Assembly: GCA_964495885.1 (NCBI GenBank)
Contig: CAZBWO010000004.1
Location: 62,001-126,000, forward strand
Reading direction: 5' to 3'
DNA length: 64,000 bases
DNA from: PALG01 sp964495885
Lineage (GTDB): Bacteria; Bacteroidota; Bacteroidia; Flavobacteriales; Flavobacteriaceae
The notes beneath the pieces were generated by a model. That model did no database searches. It saw only the letters and a list, made by a program, of their open reading frames with translations, and was not told where the DNA came from. Each line of letters opens with the position of its first letter. Position 1 is the first letter of the stretch. Positions 15,614 through 24,538 of the stretch are shown here, piece by piece. A program made the translations under genes and the position numbers.

Positions 15614-16504
15614 TTAAAAAGTGAGTGTTGTATGTTTGTCTACCACTAATTTAACCTTTTTTCCCATCATCATCGCTTCATTCCCTTCTCCATGACCTGC
15701 TGGAAACCCAAAACAAACCGGGTAGTTATATTCCTTTACCGTTTCGGCAATGATTTCCTCTGCAGTTTTTCCAAAGGGAATGGTGTTGTCATTCATTTGG
15801 GTCATTCCGCCAACCACCAATCCTACTAAATCCTTCAACATGCCGTTGCGTTTCAGGTTTTGCATCATGCGGTCTATATGGTAAAGATATTCATCCAAGT
15901 CTTCCAAAAAGAGAATCTTTCCTCGAGTATCCAAGGTACTGGCACTTCCGCAAAGCGAATAGAGAATCGAAAGGTTTCCGCCTACCAACATCCCTTCCGA
16001 AGTCCCATTTCTATTTAAAGGATGGGCACTTGTTTCAATAGTGTAGGATTTCCCAAACAATGCCTTACGAAGGCTTTCCTCGGTCTCTTTGGTTTTCTTT
16101 TCAATATGCAATGGCATGGCTGCATGCAAACTTGATACTCCCAAACTATGTAAATGACTGTGCAACACCGTAACATCACTATAGCCAATAATCCATTTTG
16201 GATTTTTGATAAACTTGGAAAAATCCAACTGGTCAATGATACGGACCGTCCCATATCCTCCCCTGGCACACCAAATGGCTTTTATATTGGGGTCATCCAT
16301 CATTTGTTGAAAGTCTTTAGCGCGTAAAGTATCATCCCCTGCAAATTGGTCCTCCGAAGCTCCTATGGTCTCTCCCAAAACATATTGTAGTCCCCATTGG
16401 GACAGCAATTCCATTGCGGGTGCTAATTCTGCTTTGGAAATTTTTCTTGCTGTAGAAACAATAGCTACTGTATCCCCAGCTTGAAGTACTTCTGGTGTTC
16501 GCAT
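15614..16504 (-). CDS. S66 LD-carboxypeptidase
   Basis: A 296-residue muramoyl-tetrapeptide LD-carboxypeptidase, which trims the terminal D-Ala from murein tetrapeptides during recycling. The catalytic Ser is in IIGYSDVTVLH (about S109); Glu is near LEDLDEYLYHIDRM and His in GFPAGHGEG. CARGGYGTVRI is the conserved pocket strand. There is no signal peptide, which fits the cytoplasmic LdcA form. It is followed directly by the YraN-like gene. Confidence 0.9.
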   Translation of the reverse strand: MRTPEVLQAGDTVAIVSTARKISKAELAPAMELLSQWGLQYVLGETIGASEDQFAGDDTLRAKDFQQMMDDPNIKAIWCARGGYGTVRIIDQLDFSKFIKNPKWIIGYSDVTVLHSHLHSLGVSSLHAAMPLHIEKKTKETEESLRKALFGKSYTIETSAHPLNRNGTSEGMLVGGNLSILYSLCGSASTLDTRGKILFLEDLDEYLYHIDRMMQNLKRNGMLKDLVGLVVGGMTQMNDNTIPFGKTAEEIIAETVKEYNYPVCFGFPAGHGEGNEAMMMGKKVKLVVDKHTTLTF

Positions 16505-16619
16505 TAAACCTTTTTAAGAAGAGCAGGTCATAAATGTAACCTTTTTTGTTAAAAAGCACTCTAAGAACTACGGTATGTTTAAAAAAATGGTAATTTAAGA
16601 TACTCAAATCTAACTCCTT

Positions 16620-18089
16620 ATGGATCTAACAACTACTTCCTCTTGTAATCTTGGAACCCTTATACCTTTTGTCCCCACTGCCGGGAATCCTTGGAATACC
16701 AGTAAAATCAAACACACCTTTAGGCGGGTGGGGTTTGGAGCTTCTCAACTGGAAGTAGACAATGCCTTACCGCTATCCCCAGGCCAGTTTATTGATAATT
16801 TGGTGGATGGTGCATATACTTTACCCTTAACACCCGCACCCTTTTGGGGCTATTATGCGGTGAGTGATTTTGTGGATTATCAAACGGAAAATGAACAATA
16901 CATTTTAGATTGGAGAATTTTAACCGGGGATAATATGCTCAACCAAAAACTTCGTGGAAGAATGGTTGCTTTCTGGCTGAATCATTTTGTAACAGAATTG
17001 GATGATTACTTCTATGCTCCTTATTTATTTCAGTATTACAATACAGCTGAAACCCACGCTCTAGGAAATTTCAAAACTTTAACGCGGGAAATGGGACTCA
17101 CTCCTGCCATGTTGATATACCTTAACGGATTTGAAAACACCAATCAGCAACCCAATGAAAACTACGCTAGGGAATTGTTTGAATTATTCACCCTTGGGGA
17201 AGGCAATGGATATACCGAAGACGATATCACTGAAACCGCCAAAGCACTTACTGGCTATAACCACTGGACAGAACCCGGCGCACCAATCTATTTTGATTCA
17301 AGCACCTTTTATGATGGTAATAAAACGATTTTCGGGCAAACCGGTAACTGGGGTTATGATGATGTGATTGATCTATTATTTCAAGAACGGGCTGACTTAA
17401 TTGCTCCATATATCTGTCGAAAATTATACCAATATTTCGTAAGCCCAGAAGTAGATGTAGACATTGAAACCAATATTATTGCTCCTCTAGCGCAAACACT
17501 CATTGACAATAATTTTGAATTTGTTCCTGTATTGAAACAATTGTTCAAAAGCGAACATTTCTTTGATGAAAATGCCTTAGGTGTAGTGATTAAAAGTCCG
17601 TTTGACCTCATCTTTCAATTTGTAAACGAAAGTGAATTCCCCTACAACAATGATTTAATGGAAGCTTTTATCTACTATGCAGGTGTGTTAGGGCAAATAC
17701 TATATCAACCACCAGATGTTTCGGGATGGCAACGGGACGAAGACTGGATTAGCACTTCAACGCTCACAGGACGTTGGCAACTTTTTGAAGCCTATTTGGG
17801 CACATTGTTTTCCAATGGTCAAGAGGAAACCTTCAGAAATCTTGCAAAAGATCTTAGCAATAATAGTATTGACCCCGCCTACATTACAAGGGTCATAGTA
17901 GATTATTTCAATGCGAAGGAATTGTTTACTGCTTCAGATTATGATGTAGCTACTGATATTTTTAAATGGGAAATTCCACAGAATTATTATGATGACGGAC
18001 TCTGGAATCTAGACTGGAGTCAAGCACCGCTACAAGTGTATCTGCTACTCGTTCATTTGGCAACCCTTCCTGAATTTCAACTAAAATAA
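16620..18089 (+). CDS. DUF1800 family protein
   Basis: A 489-residue protein of DUF1800. The conserved opening HTFRRVGFGAS, the block NYARELFELFTLGEGNGYTE, ETAKALTGYNHW and PPDVSGWQ are all present. The function is unknown. It carries no signal peptide of its own, whereas its downstream partner DUF1501, 6 bases away, has a Tat signal; pairs of these two families are common. Inference: the DUF1800 protein may be exported together with the DUF1501 protein. Confidence 0.88.
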   Translation: MDLTTTSSCNLGTLIPFVPTAGNPWNTSKIKHTFRRVGFGASQLEVDNALPLSPGQFIDNLVDGAYTLPLTPAPFWGYYAVSDFVDYQTENEQYILDWRILTGDNMLNQKLRGRMVAFWLNHFVTELDDYFYAPYLFQYYNTAETHALGNFKTLTREMGLTPAMLIYLNGFENTNQQPNENYARELFELFTLGEGNGYTEDDITETAKALTGYNHWTEPGAPIYFDSSTFYDGNKTIFGQTGNWGYDDVIDLLFQERADLIAPYICRKLYQYFVSPEVDVDIETNIIAPLAQTLIDNNFEFVPVLKQLFKSEHFFDENALGVVIKSPFDLIFQFVNESEFPYNNDLMEAFIYYAGVLGQILYQPPDVSGWQRDEDWISTSTLTGRWQLFEAYLGTLFSNGQEETFRNLAKDLSNNSIDPAYITRVIVDYFNAKELFTASDYDVATDIFKWEIPQNYYDDGLWNLDWSQAPLQVYLLLVHLATLPEFQLK

Positions 18090-18095
18090 TCTACT

Positions 18096-19721
18096 ATGTG
18101 CTCACACGATTTACACAACCATAAAAATTCAAAGAAAGAAACCGAAGGACAATCGGTTCATGATCAGGAACACAATTTTTGGAGTAGACGTTCATTTATT
18201 CAGGCCCTGGGAATAGTGGGTGGGGGAAGTATGATGCTGGGAAACCAAATGGTTTCGGCCAATAAACCTTCCCCTCTTTCGGTTGCCTTAGCCAATGCAG
18301 AAAACGACAATATTTTAGTGATTATTCGGTTAGAAGGTGGAAACGACGGCTTGAACACCATTGTCCCTGTTTATGATTATGGGTCTTATGCCAACCTTCG
18401 GCCAACGATACGGCATGAACAAAGTGACTTATTGAGTTTGAATCCAGATTTTGCCATTCCAAATTACATGAACGACCTAGAGTCGGTTTGGGGTGATGGT
18501 AAAATGAAAGTAGTGCATGGTGTGGGGTATCCAGAACAAAATTTATCCCATTTCCGTTCAACTGATATTTGGGCTTCAACTGCAGACACCTTTGAAGAAC
18601 CTACTGGTTGGTGGGGACGCTATTTTGAGGATTTGTATCCAGATTACCTCATTAATCCGCCTGACATCCCCCCTGCCGTACAGGTAGGGAATGTGGGAAA
18701 CCTTATTTTTGATGGAAATGACAACAACTATGCTTTTACCGTAGCCAATCTAGACCAGTTGGAAAATGTTGCCCAAAATGGAGCATTGCACGATGTATTG
18801 AACCTTCCAGATTGTGTTTATGGTGACAAGTTGCTTTTTATGAGGGCTACTGCAAATACCACGTTTAATTATGCGCAGGTCATACACAATGCCTATATCA
18901 ACGGAACCAATAACGCAAATTATGGAAGTGGGGATCTTGCCCAGCAATTGGCTGCAGTAGCGAAACTTATTAAAGGAGGATTGGGCACAAAAGTGTACAT
19001 GGTTTCCTTGGGAAGTTTTGACACGCATGCCAATCAAGTGATTAGACATCAGGAATTGCTGGAAGATCTTTCTTCTACTATTAAAGCTTTTTATGATGAT
19101 TTAGGAACCAGCGGAATGGACGATAAGGTATTGTCTATGACTATTTCCGAGTTTGGAAGAAGACCCTATGAAAATGGTTCTGAAGGAACAGATCATGGCG
19201 CAGCTTCTCCCATGTTTCTCTTCGGAAGCGGACTCAACGGAAGCGGTTTTGTAGGATCACACCCAGATCTGAATGTTTGGGATGCCAATGACAATCTAAT
19301 TCCTTCCACAGATTTTCGGGATGTGTACACCACAGTACTCACTAATTGGTTTTGTTTGGATGAGCAAACAATAAGTGATATTATGTTGAATGAAACTTAC
19401 GAGCAGCTAAACCTTGGGTTTTCATGTGAAGGACTTTCCAACGGGGATTTTGGCGCCGGGAAACGGTTCACCCATGCTCCTGTTTATGACGAAAATGGAG
19501 TCTATATTTTACTCGATATCCCAGCAGCTGGACATACCGTTGTAAAATTATATGATATGCTTGGACGCGACATTGGCACTTTGGCCAATCAAGTATTTCT
19601 GGAGGGTAAAAAACGAATAAGGGTTCGGGAATCCATCAATAAGCGTTTAAGCTTAGGGCAATATATTTATAGAATTTCTTATGGCGGACAACATTTTAGC
19701 AAAGCTTTCATCCTAAAATAA
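18096..19721 (+). CDS. DUF1501 family protein with Tat signal and T9SS tail
   Basis: A 541-residue protein of DUF1501, an alkaline-phosphatase-superfamily-like group (sulfatase fold). The Tat motif SRRSFIQALG is at 30-39, followed by a hydrophobic stretch. The core contains VIIRLEGGNDGLNTIVP, FRSTDIWAS and EFGRRPYENGSEGTDHG, the probable metal site. The last 75 or so residues (from about 465) are a T9SS type A sorting domain (VVKLYDMLGRDIG, then GQYIYRISYGG). So it should cross the inner membrane folded and then be secreted or anchored by T9SS. Substrate unknown. Confidence 0.88.
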   Translation: MCSHDLHNHKNSKKETEGQSVHDQEHNFWSRRSFIQALGIVGGGSMMLGNQMVSANKPSPLSVALANAENDNILVIIRLEGGNDGLNTIVPVYDYGSYANLRPTIRHEQSDLLSLNPDFAIPNYMNDLESVWGDGKMKVVHGVGYPEQNLSHFRSTDIWASTADTFEEPTGWWGRYFEDLYPDYLINPPDIPPAVQVGNVGNLIFDGNDNNYAFTVANLDQLENVAQNGALHDVLNLPDCVYGDKLLFMRATANTTFNYAQVIHNAYINGTNNANYGSGDLAQQLAAVAKLIKGGLGTKVYMVSLGSFDTHANQVIRHQELLEDLSSTIKAFYDDLGTSGMDDKVLSMTISEFGRRPYENGSEGTDHGAASPMFLFGSGLNGSGFVGSHPDLNVWDANDNLIPSTDFRDVYTTVLTNWFCLDEQTISDIMLNETYEQLNLGFSCEGLSNGDFGAGKRFTHAPVYDENGVYILLDIPAAGHTVVKLYDMLGRDIGTLANQVFLEGKKRIRVRESINKRLSLGQYIYRISYGGQHFSKAFILK

Positions 19722-19784
19722 TCCTTTTCAAATCCCTATGAAGGGTTTATTGAATAGGAACTACTTTTTCCTTCGCAAAATTCT

Positions 19785-19792
19785 TATTTTTG
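19785..19792 (+). promoter_or_regulatory. -7 box TATTTTTG of metG
   Basis: A full match to TAnnTTTG, 17 bases before the metG ATG. The -33 element is not clear. Confidence 0.5.
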
Positions 19793-19809
19793 GGACTTAA
19801 TTGCAGTTC

Positions 19810-21873
19810 ATGATAGATCCCAAAAGATATACTATTACCGCCGCGCTTCCATATACTAATGGACCCGTTCATATTGGACATTTAGCAGGGGTATACGTGC
19901 CAGCAGATATTTATGCAAGGTTTCAAAGACTTCAAGGGAAAGATGTAGTCTTTGTCTGCGGAAGTGATGAACATGGTGTTCCCATTACGCTGAAAGCCAA
20001 AAAAGAAGGGGTTAGTCCGCAAGAAGTAGTAGATAAATATCACGCAATTATTAAGCAGTCTTTTGAAGATTTTGGGATTTCATTTGATAATTACTCCCGA
20101 ACTTCCGCAAAGATCCATCATGAAACAGCTTCCGCTTTTTTTAAAAAATTATACGAAAGCGGAAAATTCATTGAAGAGGTCACCCAACAATTATATGATG
20201 AAGAAGCCCAGCAATTTTTAGCAGACCGATTTGTGATTGGGACTTGCCCTAAATGCGGGAACGAAGAAAGTTATGGGGATCAATGTGAAAACTGCGGGAC
20301 TTCCCACAATGCTACCGATTTGATTAATCCCAAGAGTGCGATTTCCGGAAGTAAACCTATTTTAAAAGAAACCAAACATTGGTTCCTCCCATTAAATGAG
20401 TATGAACCATGGCTAAAAGAATGGATTCTTACGGAGCATGCTACCGACTGGAAATCAAATGTGCTGGGACAATGCAAATCCTGGATAGATGATGGGCTAA
20501 GGCCTCGCGCTGTAACCCGCGATTTAGATTGGGGGATTCCGGTTCCAGTAAAAGGTGCCGAAGGAAAAGTGTTATACGTGTGGTTTGATGCACCCATTGG
20601 CTATATTTCGGCAACCAAGGAATGGGGAGAAAGAGAAGGCAAAGATTGGGAACCTTACTGGAAAGATAACCAAAGCAAGCTATTGCACTTTATCGGGAAG
20701 GATAACATTGTTTTTCACTGTATTATTTTCCCCAGTATGCTGAAGGCCGATGGAAGTTTCATTGTACCGGATAACGTACCTGCCAATGAATTTTTAAACT
20801 TGGAAGGTAACAAAATTTCCACCAGTAAAAACTGGGCGGTCTGGTTGCACGAGTATTTGCAAGATTTTCCAAATCAGCAGGATGTGCTGCGGTACGTATT
20901 AACAGCCAATGCCCCGGAAACCAAGGATAACGATTTTACCTGGACCGATTTTCAAGCCCGTAACAATAATGAATTGGTGGCAATTTTCGGAAACTTTGTA
21001 AATAGGGTCGCTGTACTCACTGAAAAATACTATGGGGGAACAGTCCCAACTCCCGAAGCATTTAACGAAGTAGACCATTCCACCCTTAAGGAATTACAAT
21101 CCTATCCTGCGTTAATTAGCCAATCCATTGAAAAATACCGCTTCCGTGAAGCGCAAAATACCATGATGCAAGTGGCACGATTGGGGAATAAATACCTAGC
21201 AGATGAGGAACCTTGGAAAACCATTAAAACAGATGAAGGACGTACTCAAACGGTAATGTATATGGCACTGCAGATTGCATCGGCATTGGCGATTTTGAGC
21301 GAACCGTTTTTGCCGTTTACTTCGGAAAAATTAAAAAGAATCCTGAATTTTTCGGCTTTGCCAACAATTCCAAGTTGGGAATCCATCCAAACAAATCATG
21401 AGGTGCTTTCGGCAGGGCATACCATTGGGAAAAGTGACTTACTTTTCAGCAAAATAGAAGATTCCCAAATACAACAACAATTAGACAAGCTGGAGGCCAG
21501 CAAAAAAGCAAATGAAGCCATGAACCAAGAAGTGATCCCACAAAAAGAAACGATTTCCTTTGATGATTTTACTAAGCTGGATCTTCGGGTGGGAACCATT
21601 TTAGAAGCTGAAAAAATGCCAAAAGCCAAGAAATTATTGGTATTAAAGGTAGATACCGGAATTGATGTTAGAACCATAGTTTCTGGTATTGCCGAAAGTT
21701 TTTCTGCGGAAGAAGTGATAGGCAAACAAGTTACGGTATTGGTAAATCTAGCACCGCGGAATCTTCGTGGAGTGCAAAGTGAGGGAATGATTTTAATGAC
21801 CGAAACCCCGGAAGGCAAGTTAGTATTTGTGAGCCCTGATGATAAAGTAGGGAACGGAATGTCCATTAGCTAA
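19810..21873 (+). CDS. metG: methionyl-tRNA synthetase
   Basis: A 687-residue MetRS charging tRNA-Met. It has the class I HIGH motif PVHIGH (19-24), a zinc-binding region CPKCGNEESYGDQCENCG (about 145-162), and the signature loop KISTS (about 335-339) in place of KMSKS. The C-terminal region (about 585-687) is an EMAP-II-like tRNA-binding domain (LDLRVGTILEAEKMP). ATG 19810 is chosen over TTG 19801. The HDAC-like gene follows after one base. Confidence 0.96.
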   Translation: MIDPKRYTITAALPYTNGPVHIGHLAGVYVPADIYARFQRLQGKDVVFVCGSDEHGVPITLKAKKEGVSPQEVVDKYHAIIKQSFEDFGISFDNYSRTSAKIHHETASAFFKKLYESGKFIEEVTQQLYDEEAQQFLADRFVIGTCPKCGNEESYGDQCENCGTSHNATDLINPKSAISGSKPILKETKHWFLPLNEYEPWLKEWILTEHATDWKSNVLGQCKSWIDDGLRPRAVTRDLDWGIPVPVKGAEGKVLYVWFDAPIGYISATKEWGEREGKDWEPYWKDNQSKLLHFIGKDNIVFHCIIFPSMLKADGSFIVPDNVPANEFLNLEGNKISTSKNWAVWLHEYLQDFPNQQDVLRYVLTANAPETKDNDFTWTDFQARNNNELVAIFGNFVNRVAVLTEKYYGGTVPTPEAFNEVDHSTLKELQSYPALISQSIEKYRFREAQNTMMQVARLGNKYLADEEPWKTIKTDEGRTQTVMYMALQIASALAILSEPFLPFTSEKLKRILNFSALPTIPSWESIQTNHEVLSAGHTIGKSDLLFSKIEDSQIQQQLDKLEASKKANEAMNQEVIPQKETISFDDFTKLDLRVGTILEAEKMPKAKKLLVLKVDTGIDVRTIVSGIAESFSAEEVIGKQVTVLVNLAPRNLRGVQSEGMILMTETPEGKLVFVSPDDKVGNGMSIS

Positions 21874-21874
21874 A

Positions 21875-22780
21875 ATGCTAAAGATAGCATACCATCCTAT
21901 TTATAAATATACACTTCCAAATGGGCATCGATTCCCAATGGAAAAATACCATTTATTACCTCAAAAGCTTATAGAAAAAGGTGTTTGTAAACCGAATAAT
22001 TTTTTTACACCTTCTAAGGTTTCCTCAGAAAAAATTATTCAAGTCCATACACCTCAATATTACCACCGACTGACAAACCTTGAATTAAACCAAAAGGAAA
22101 TTCGAAAAATAGGATTCCCACTTCGGAAAGAGCTTGTAGATAGAGGGCACTACATTATAGATGGAACCCTCCAAGGGTGCCATAATGCTATACAATATGG
22201 GGTTTCTCTTAATATTGCAGGTGGTACACATCACGCCTACGCGGATAGCGGGGAGGCATTTTGTTTATTGAATGACCAAGCGGTGGCTGCACAAAGTTTA
22301 TTGGATGACAAAACAGTTAAACAAATTATAATCATTGATCTAGATGTACATCAAGGGAATGGTACTGCAAAAATTTTTGAAATGGAAAAAAGGGTGTTTA
22401 CCTTTTCCATGCATGGTGCAAAAAACTATCCTTTTCGGAAAGAGAAAAGTGATTTGGACATTCCCTTGGAAGACGGGACAAATGATGAAACCTATCTATC
22501 TATTCTAAAAAACACACTCCCAAGGCTTCTCGAAAAGGTTCAACCAGATTTTGCATTCTATTTAAGCGGGGTAGATATTTTATCTTCAGACAAACTTGGA
22601 AGATTAAACTGTAGCATAGAAGGCTGCTACCAACGTGATTTATTTGTATTTGAAACATTAAAAAACTATGGAATCCCTGTTCAAGTAAGTATGGGTGGAG
22701 GCTACTCCAAAGACGTAGGCGTCATTATTGAAGCACATTTAAATACTTATAAAGCTGCTGCAGAGGCTTTTCAATATTAA
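21875..22780 (+). CDS. histone-deacetylase-family amidohydrolase
   Basis: A 301-residue class IV-like HDAC/acetoin-utilisation family hydrolase. It has GGTHHAYADSGEAFCLLND (the His pair), IIDLDVHQGNGTA (about 155-167; Asp and His zinc ligands) and GVDILSSDKLGRLN (third ligand). Bacterial members deacetylate polyamines, acyl-CoA synthetases or unknown amides. Start is one base behind metG. Its stop overlaps the stop of the opposing ferredoxin gene (22777-22780). Confidence 0.9.
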   Translation: MLKIAYHPIYKYTLPNGHRFPMEKYHLLPQKLIEKGVCKPNNFFTPSKVSSEKIIQVHTPQYYHRLTNLELNQKEIRKIGFPLRKELVDRGHYIIDGTLQGCHNAIQYGVSLNIAGGTHHAYADSGEAFCLLNDQAVAAQSLLDDKTVKQIIIIDLDVHQGNGTAKIFEMEKRVFTFSMHGAKNYPFRKEKSDLDIPLEDGTNDETYLSILKNTLPRLLEKVQPDFAFYLSGVDILSSDKLGRLNCSIEGCYQRDLFVFETLKNYGIPVQVSMGGGYSKDVGVIIEAHLNTYKAAAEAFQY

Positions 22781-23007
22781 ACCTGCTTTGTGGTAATGAT
22801 ATTTACTGGACACGCCTTTTGCGCTTCCTTACAAGGCTCGTAGATGGAATCATCTGGAGTTTTAAGGGTGAAGAAACCCTTTTTTTCATTGGAATGTAAC
22901 AAGACACTTTTTCCGTCTTTTTTTGACATCTGAAATTGGCCAGGAGCTAATTCAACACAGTAATTACAGCCAATGCATTTATTCCGCTGAAGGGTTACAA
23001 CCACCAT
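22777..23007 (-). CDS. single 4Fe-4S-type ferredoxin
   Basis: A 76-residue ferredoxin. Cys11, 14 and 17 (CIGCNYC) and Cys66 before Pro (ACPVNI) form one 4Fe-4S site; Cys59 is extra. It begins inside the stop codon of the U32 gene (TAATG, one-base overlap), so the products are made together. The U32 proteins of RNA hydroxylation need iron-sulfur chemistry, so this ferredoxin is a likely electron donor for its neighbour; that link is inference. Confidence 0.88.
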   Translation of the reverse strand: MVVVTLQRNKCIGCNYCVELAPGQFQMSKKDGKSVLLHSNEKKGFFTLKTPDDSIYEPCKEAQKACPVNIITTKQV

Positions 23008-24275
23008 TAGGATTGAGCTTTTACGTCGGCGAATTCTGTCTTGACAATTTTGTAAAGCTTATCAGATGGCCGAACCCTGAATTTCAAAGGCACGGTAATG
23101 GAGTCTCCTTTTGTAGCCACGTCCTTTGGTTCGTCATTCACCAACATTTCGGTAAGTTCCAATTCTTCCACACCAGTGGTAGGCCCTGTAATTAAGATAG
23201 TATCCCCTAATTTAATATCGTAGGCTTCAATTTTAAATTCCCCAATGTTGGACTTCGGAAAGAAATGCATTCCTTTCCCAACATACACTTTCTTTTGGGT
23301 TGCTTTAGAACCATTGGCTTGGCTCCATTCGCCTAACTTCTGCCCTAGGTAATAGCCACTCCAAAAGCCACGATTGTATACTTTTCCCAATTCTGTCATC
23401 CAGTTTTTTACCTTATCCTGACTGAAGTTCCCATCGTAATATGCATCAATGGCTTCACGATACGTCTTGATTACCTTAGCTACATATTCTGGAGCACGCC
23501 CCCTACCTTCAATTTTCAAGACTTTTACACCAGTATCTATCACTTGGTCTAAAAATTCTAAGGTACAAAGGTCTTTTGGAGACATCATGTATTCATTGTC
23601 CAACTCAATTTCAAAACCGCTTTCCTGATCGATAACCGTATACTTTTTACGGCAGTTTTGTTTACAAGCCCCTCTATTTGCAGAAGAGTTGTGCGAATGA
23701 AGACTTAAGTAGCATTTTCCGGAAACCGCCATACAAAGGGCTCCGTGTCCAAATATTTCAATTTCAACCAAATTCCCGGAAGGTCCTTTCACCTGTTCCT
23801 TTTCTATTTGGTCTATGATTTTTTTCACCTGCCGAAGACTGAGCTCCCTACTCATCACCATGGTATCTGCGAACATTGCATAAAACTTCACCGTTTCAAT
23901 ATTGGTAATATTGATTTGCGTGGAGATATGTACTTCCATATCAATTTGCCTAGCGTAGGCAATAACGGCTTGATCCATTGCAATCACGGCAGTAATGTTA
24001 GCGGCTTTTGCAGCATCCAACAATGTCTTTATAATAGACAGGTCGTGGTCATAAATAATGGTGTTCAAGGTTAAATAGGTGCGCACCTGTTTCTTTTCGC
24101 AACGATTTACGATTTCAGGAAGGTCATCTAAGGTGAAATTGATACTCGCCCTTGCCCGCATATTTAGTTGCTCTACACCAAAATATACAGAATCAGCTCC
24201 ATTATCAATAGCCGCCTGAAGGGATTCAAAATTCCCTGCTGGTGCCATGAGTTCTATTTTTCCACTGGGTGTCAT
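23007..24275 (-). CDS. U32 family protein, tRNA/rRNA hydroxylation type
   Basis: A 422-residue protein once classed as peptidase U32. It has a TIM-barrel start IELMAPAGNFESLQAAIDNGADSVYFG in two parts, then four Cys in GALCMAVSGKCYLS and RGACKQNCRKKY that should bind an iron-sulfur cluster, and the C-terminal U32 beta domain. Experimentally studied relatives TrhP and RlhA install hydroxyl groups on tRNA U34 and 23S rRNA C2501, so a role in RNA modification is more likely than proteolysis. A -7 box TACCTTTG lies at 24304. It overlaps the ferredoxin gene. Confidence 0.85.
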   Translation of the reverse strand: MTPSGKIELMAPAGNFESLQAAIDNGADSVYFGVEQLNMRARASINFTLDDLPEIVNRCEKKQVRTYLTLNTIIYDHDLSIIKTLLDAAKAANITAVIAMDQAVIAYARQIDMEVHISTQINITNIETVKFYAMFADTMVMSRELSLRQVKKIIDQIEKEQVKGPSGNLVEIEIFGHGALCMAVSGKCYLSLHSHNSSANRGACKQNCRKKYTVIDQESGFEIELDNEYMMSPKDLCTLEFLDQVIDTGVKVLKIEGRGRAPEYVAKVIKTYREAIDAYYDGNFSQDKVKNWMTELGKVYNRGFWSGYYLGQKLGEWSQANGSKATQKKVYVGKGMHFFPKSNIGEFKIEAYDIKLGDTILITGPTTGVEELELTEMLVNDEPKDVATKGDSITVPLKFRVRPSDKLYKIVKTEFADVKAQS

Positions 24276-24303
24276 ATACTTATGCTTTCATTAATTTGGG
24301 CTG

Positions 24304-24311
24304 CAAAGGTA
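24304..24311 (-). promoter_or_regulatory. -7 box TACCTTTG of U32-ferredoxin operon
   Basis: On the minus strand TACCTTTG matches TAnnTTTG, 28 bases before the U32 ATG. No clear -33 TTG at the usual spacing. Confidence 0.5.
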
Positions 24312-24490
24312 ACAATCCTTTAGGAATATCCCTGATTTGTCTAATCGCAGAGGGCATAATTCTATTATATTTAACATAAAAAGACTGGATTTGTTGAATT
24401 TAAGAGGAAGGAACCTAACCATAGATTAGTAATTTCAATCATGAACCAATAATTTTAACAAACCTTAATTATACAGTGATAATTATCATA

Positions 24491-24519
24491 TTGAAAATTT
24501 ATTCGTTTACGGAACTTTG
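24491..24519 (+). promoter_or_regulatory. promoter TTG-N18-GAACTTTG
   Basis: TTG (24491-24493) and GAACTTTG (24512-24519; first base off consensus) with 18-base spacing, upstream of the CoA-transferase ATG at 24539. Confidence 0.5.
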
Positions 24520-24538
24520 TCCTCTTAAATAAGATGAA

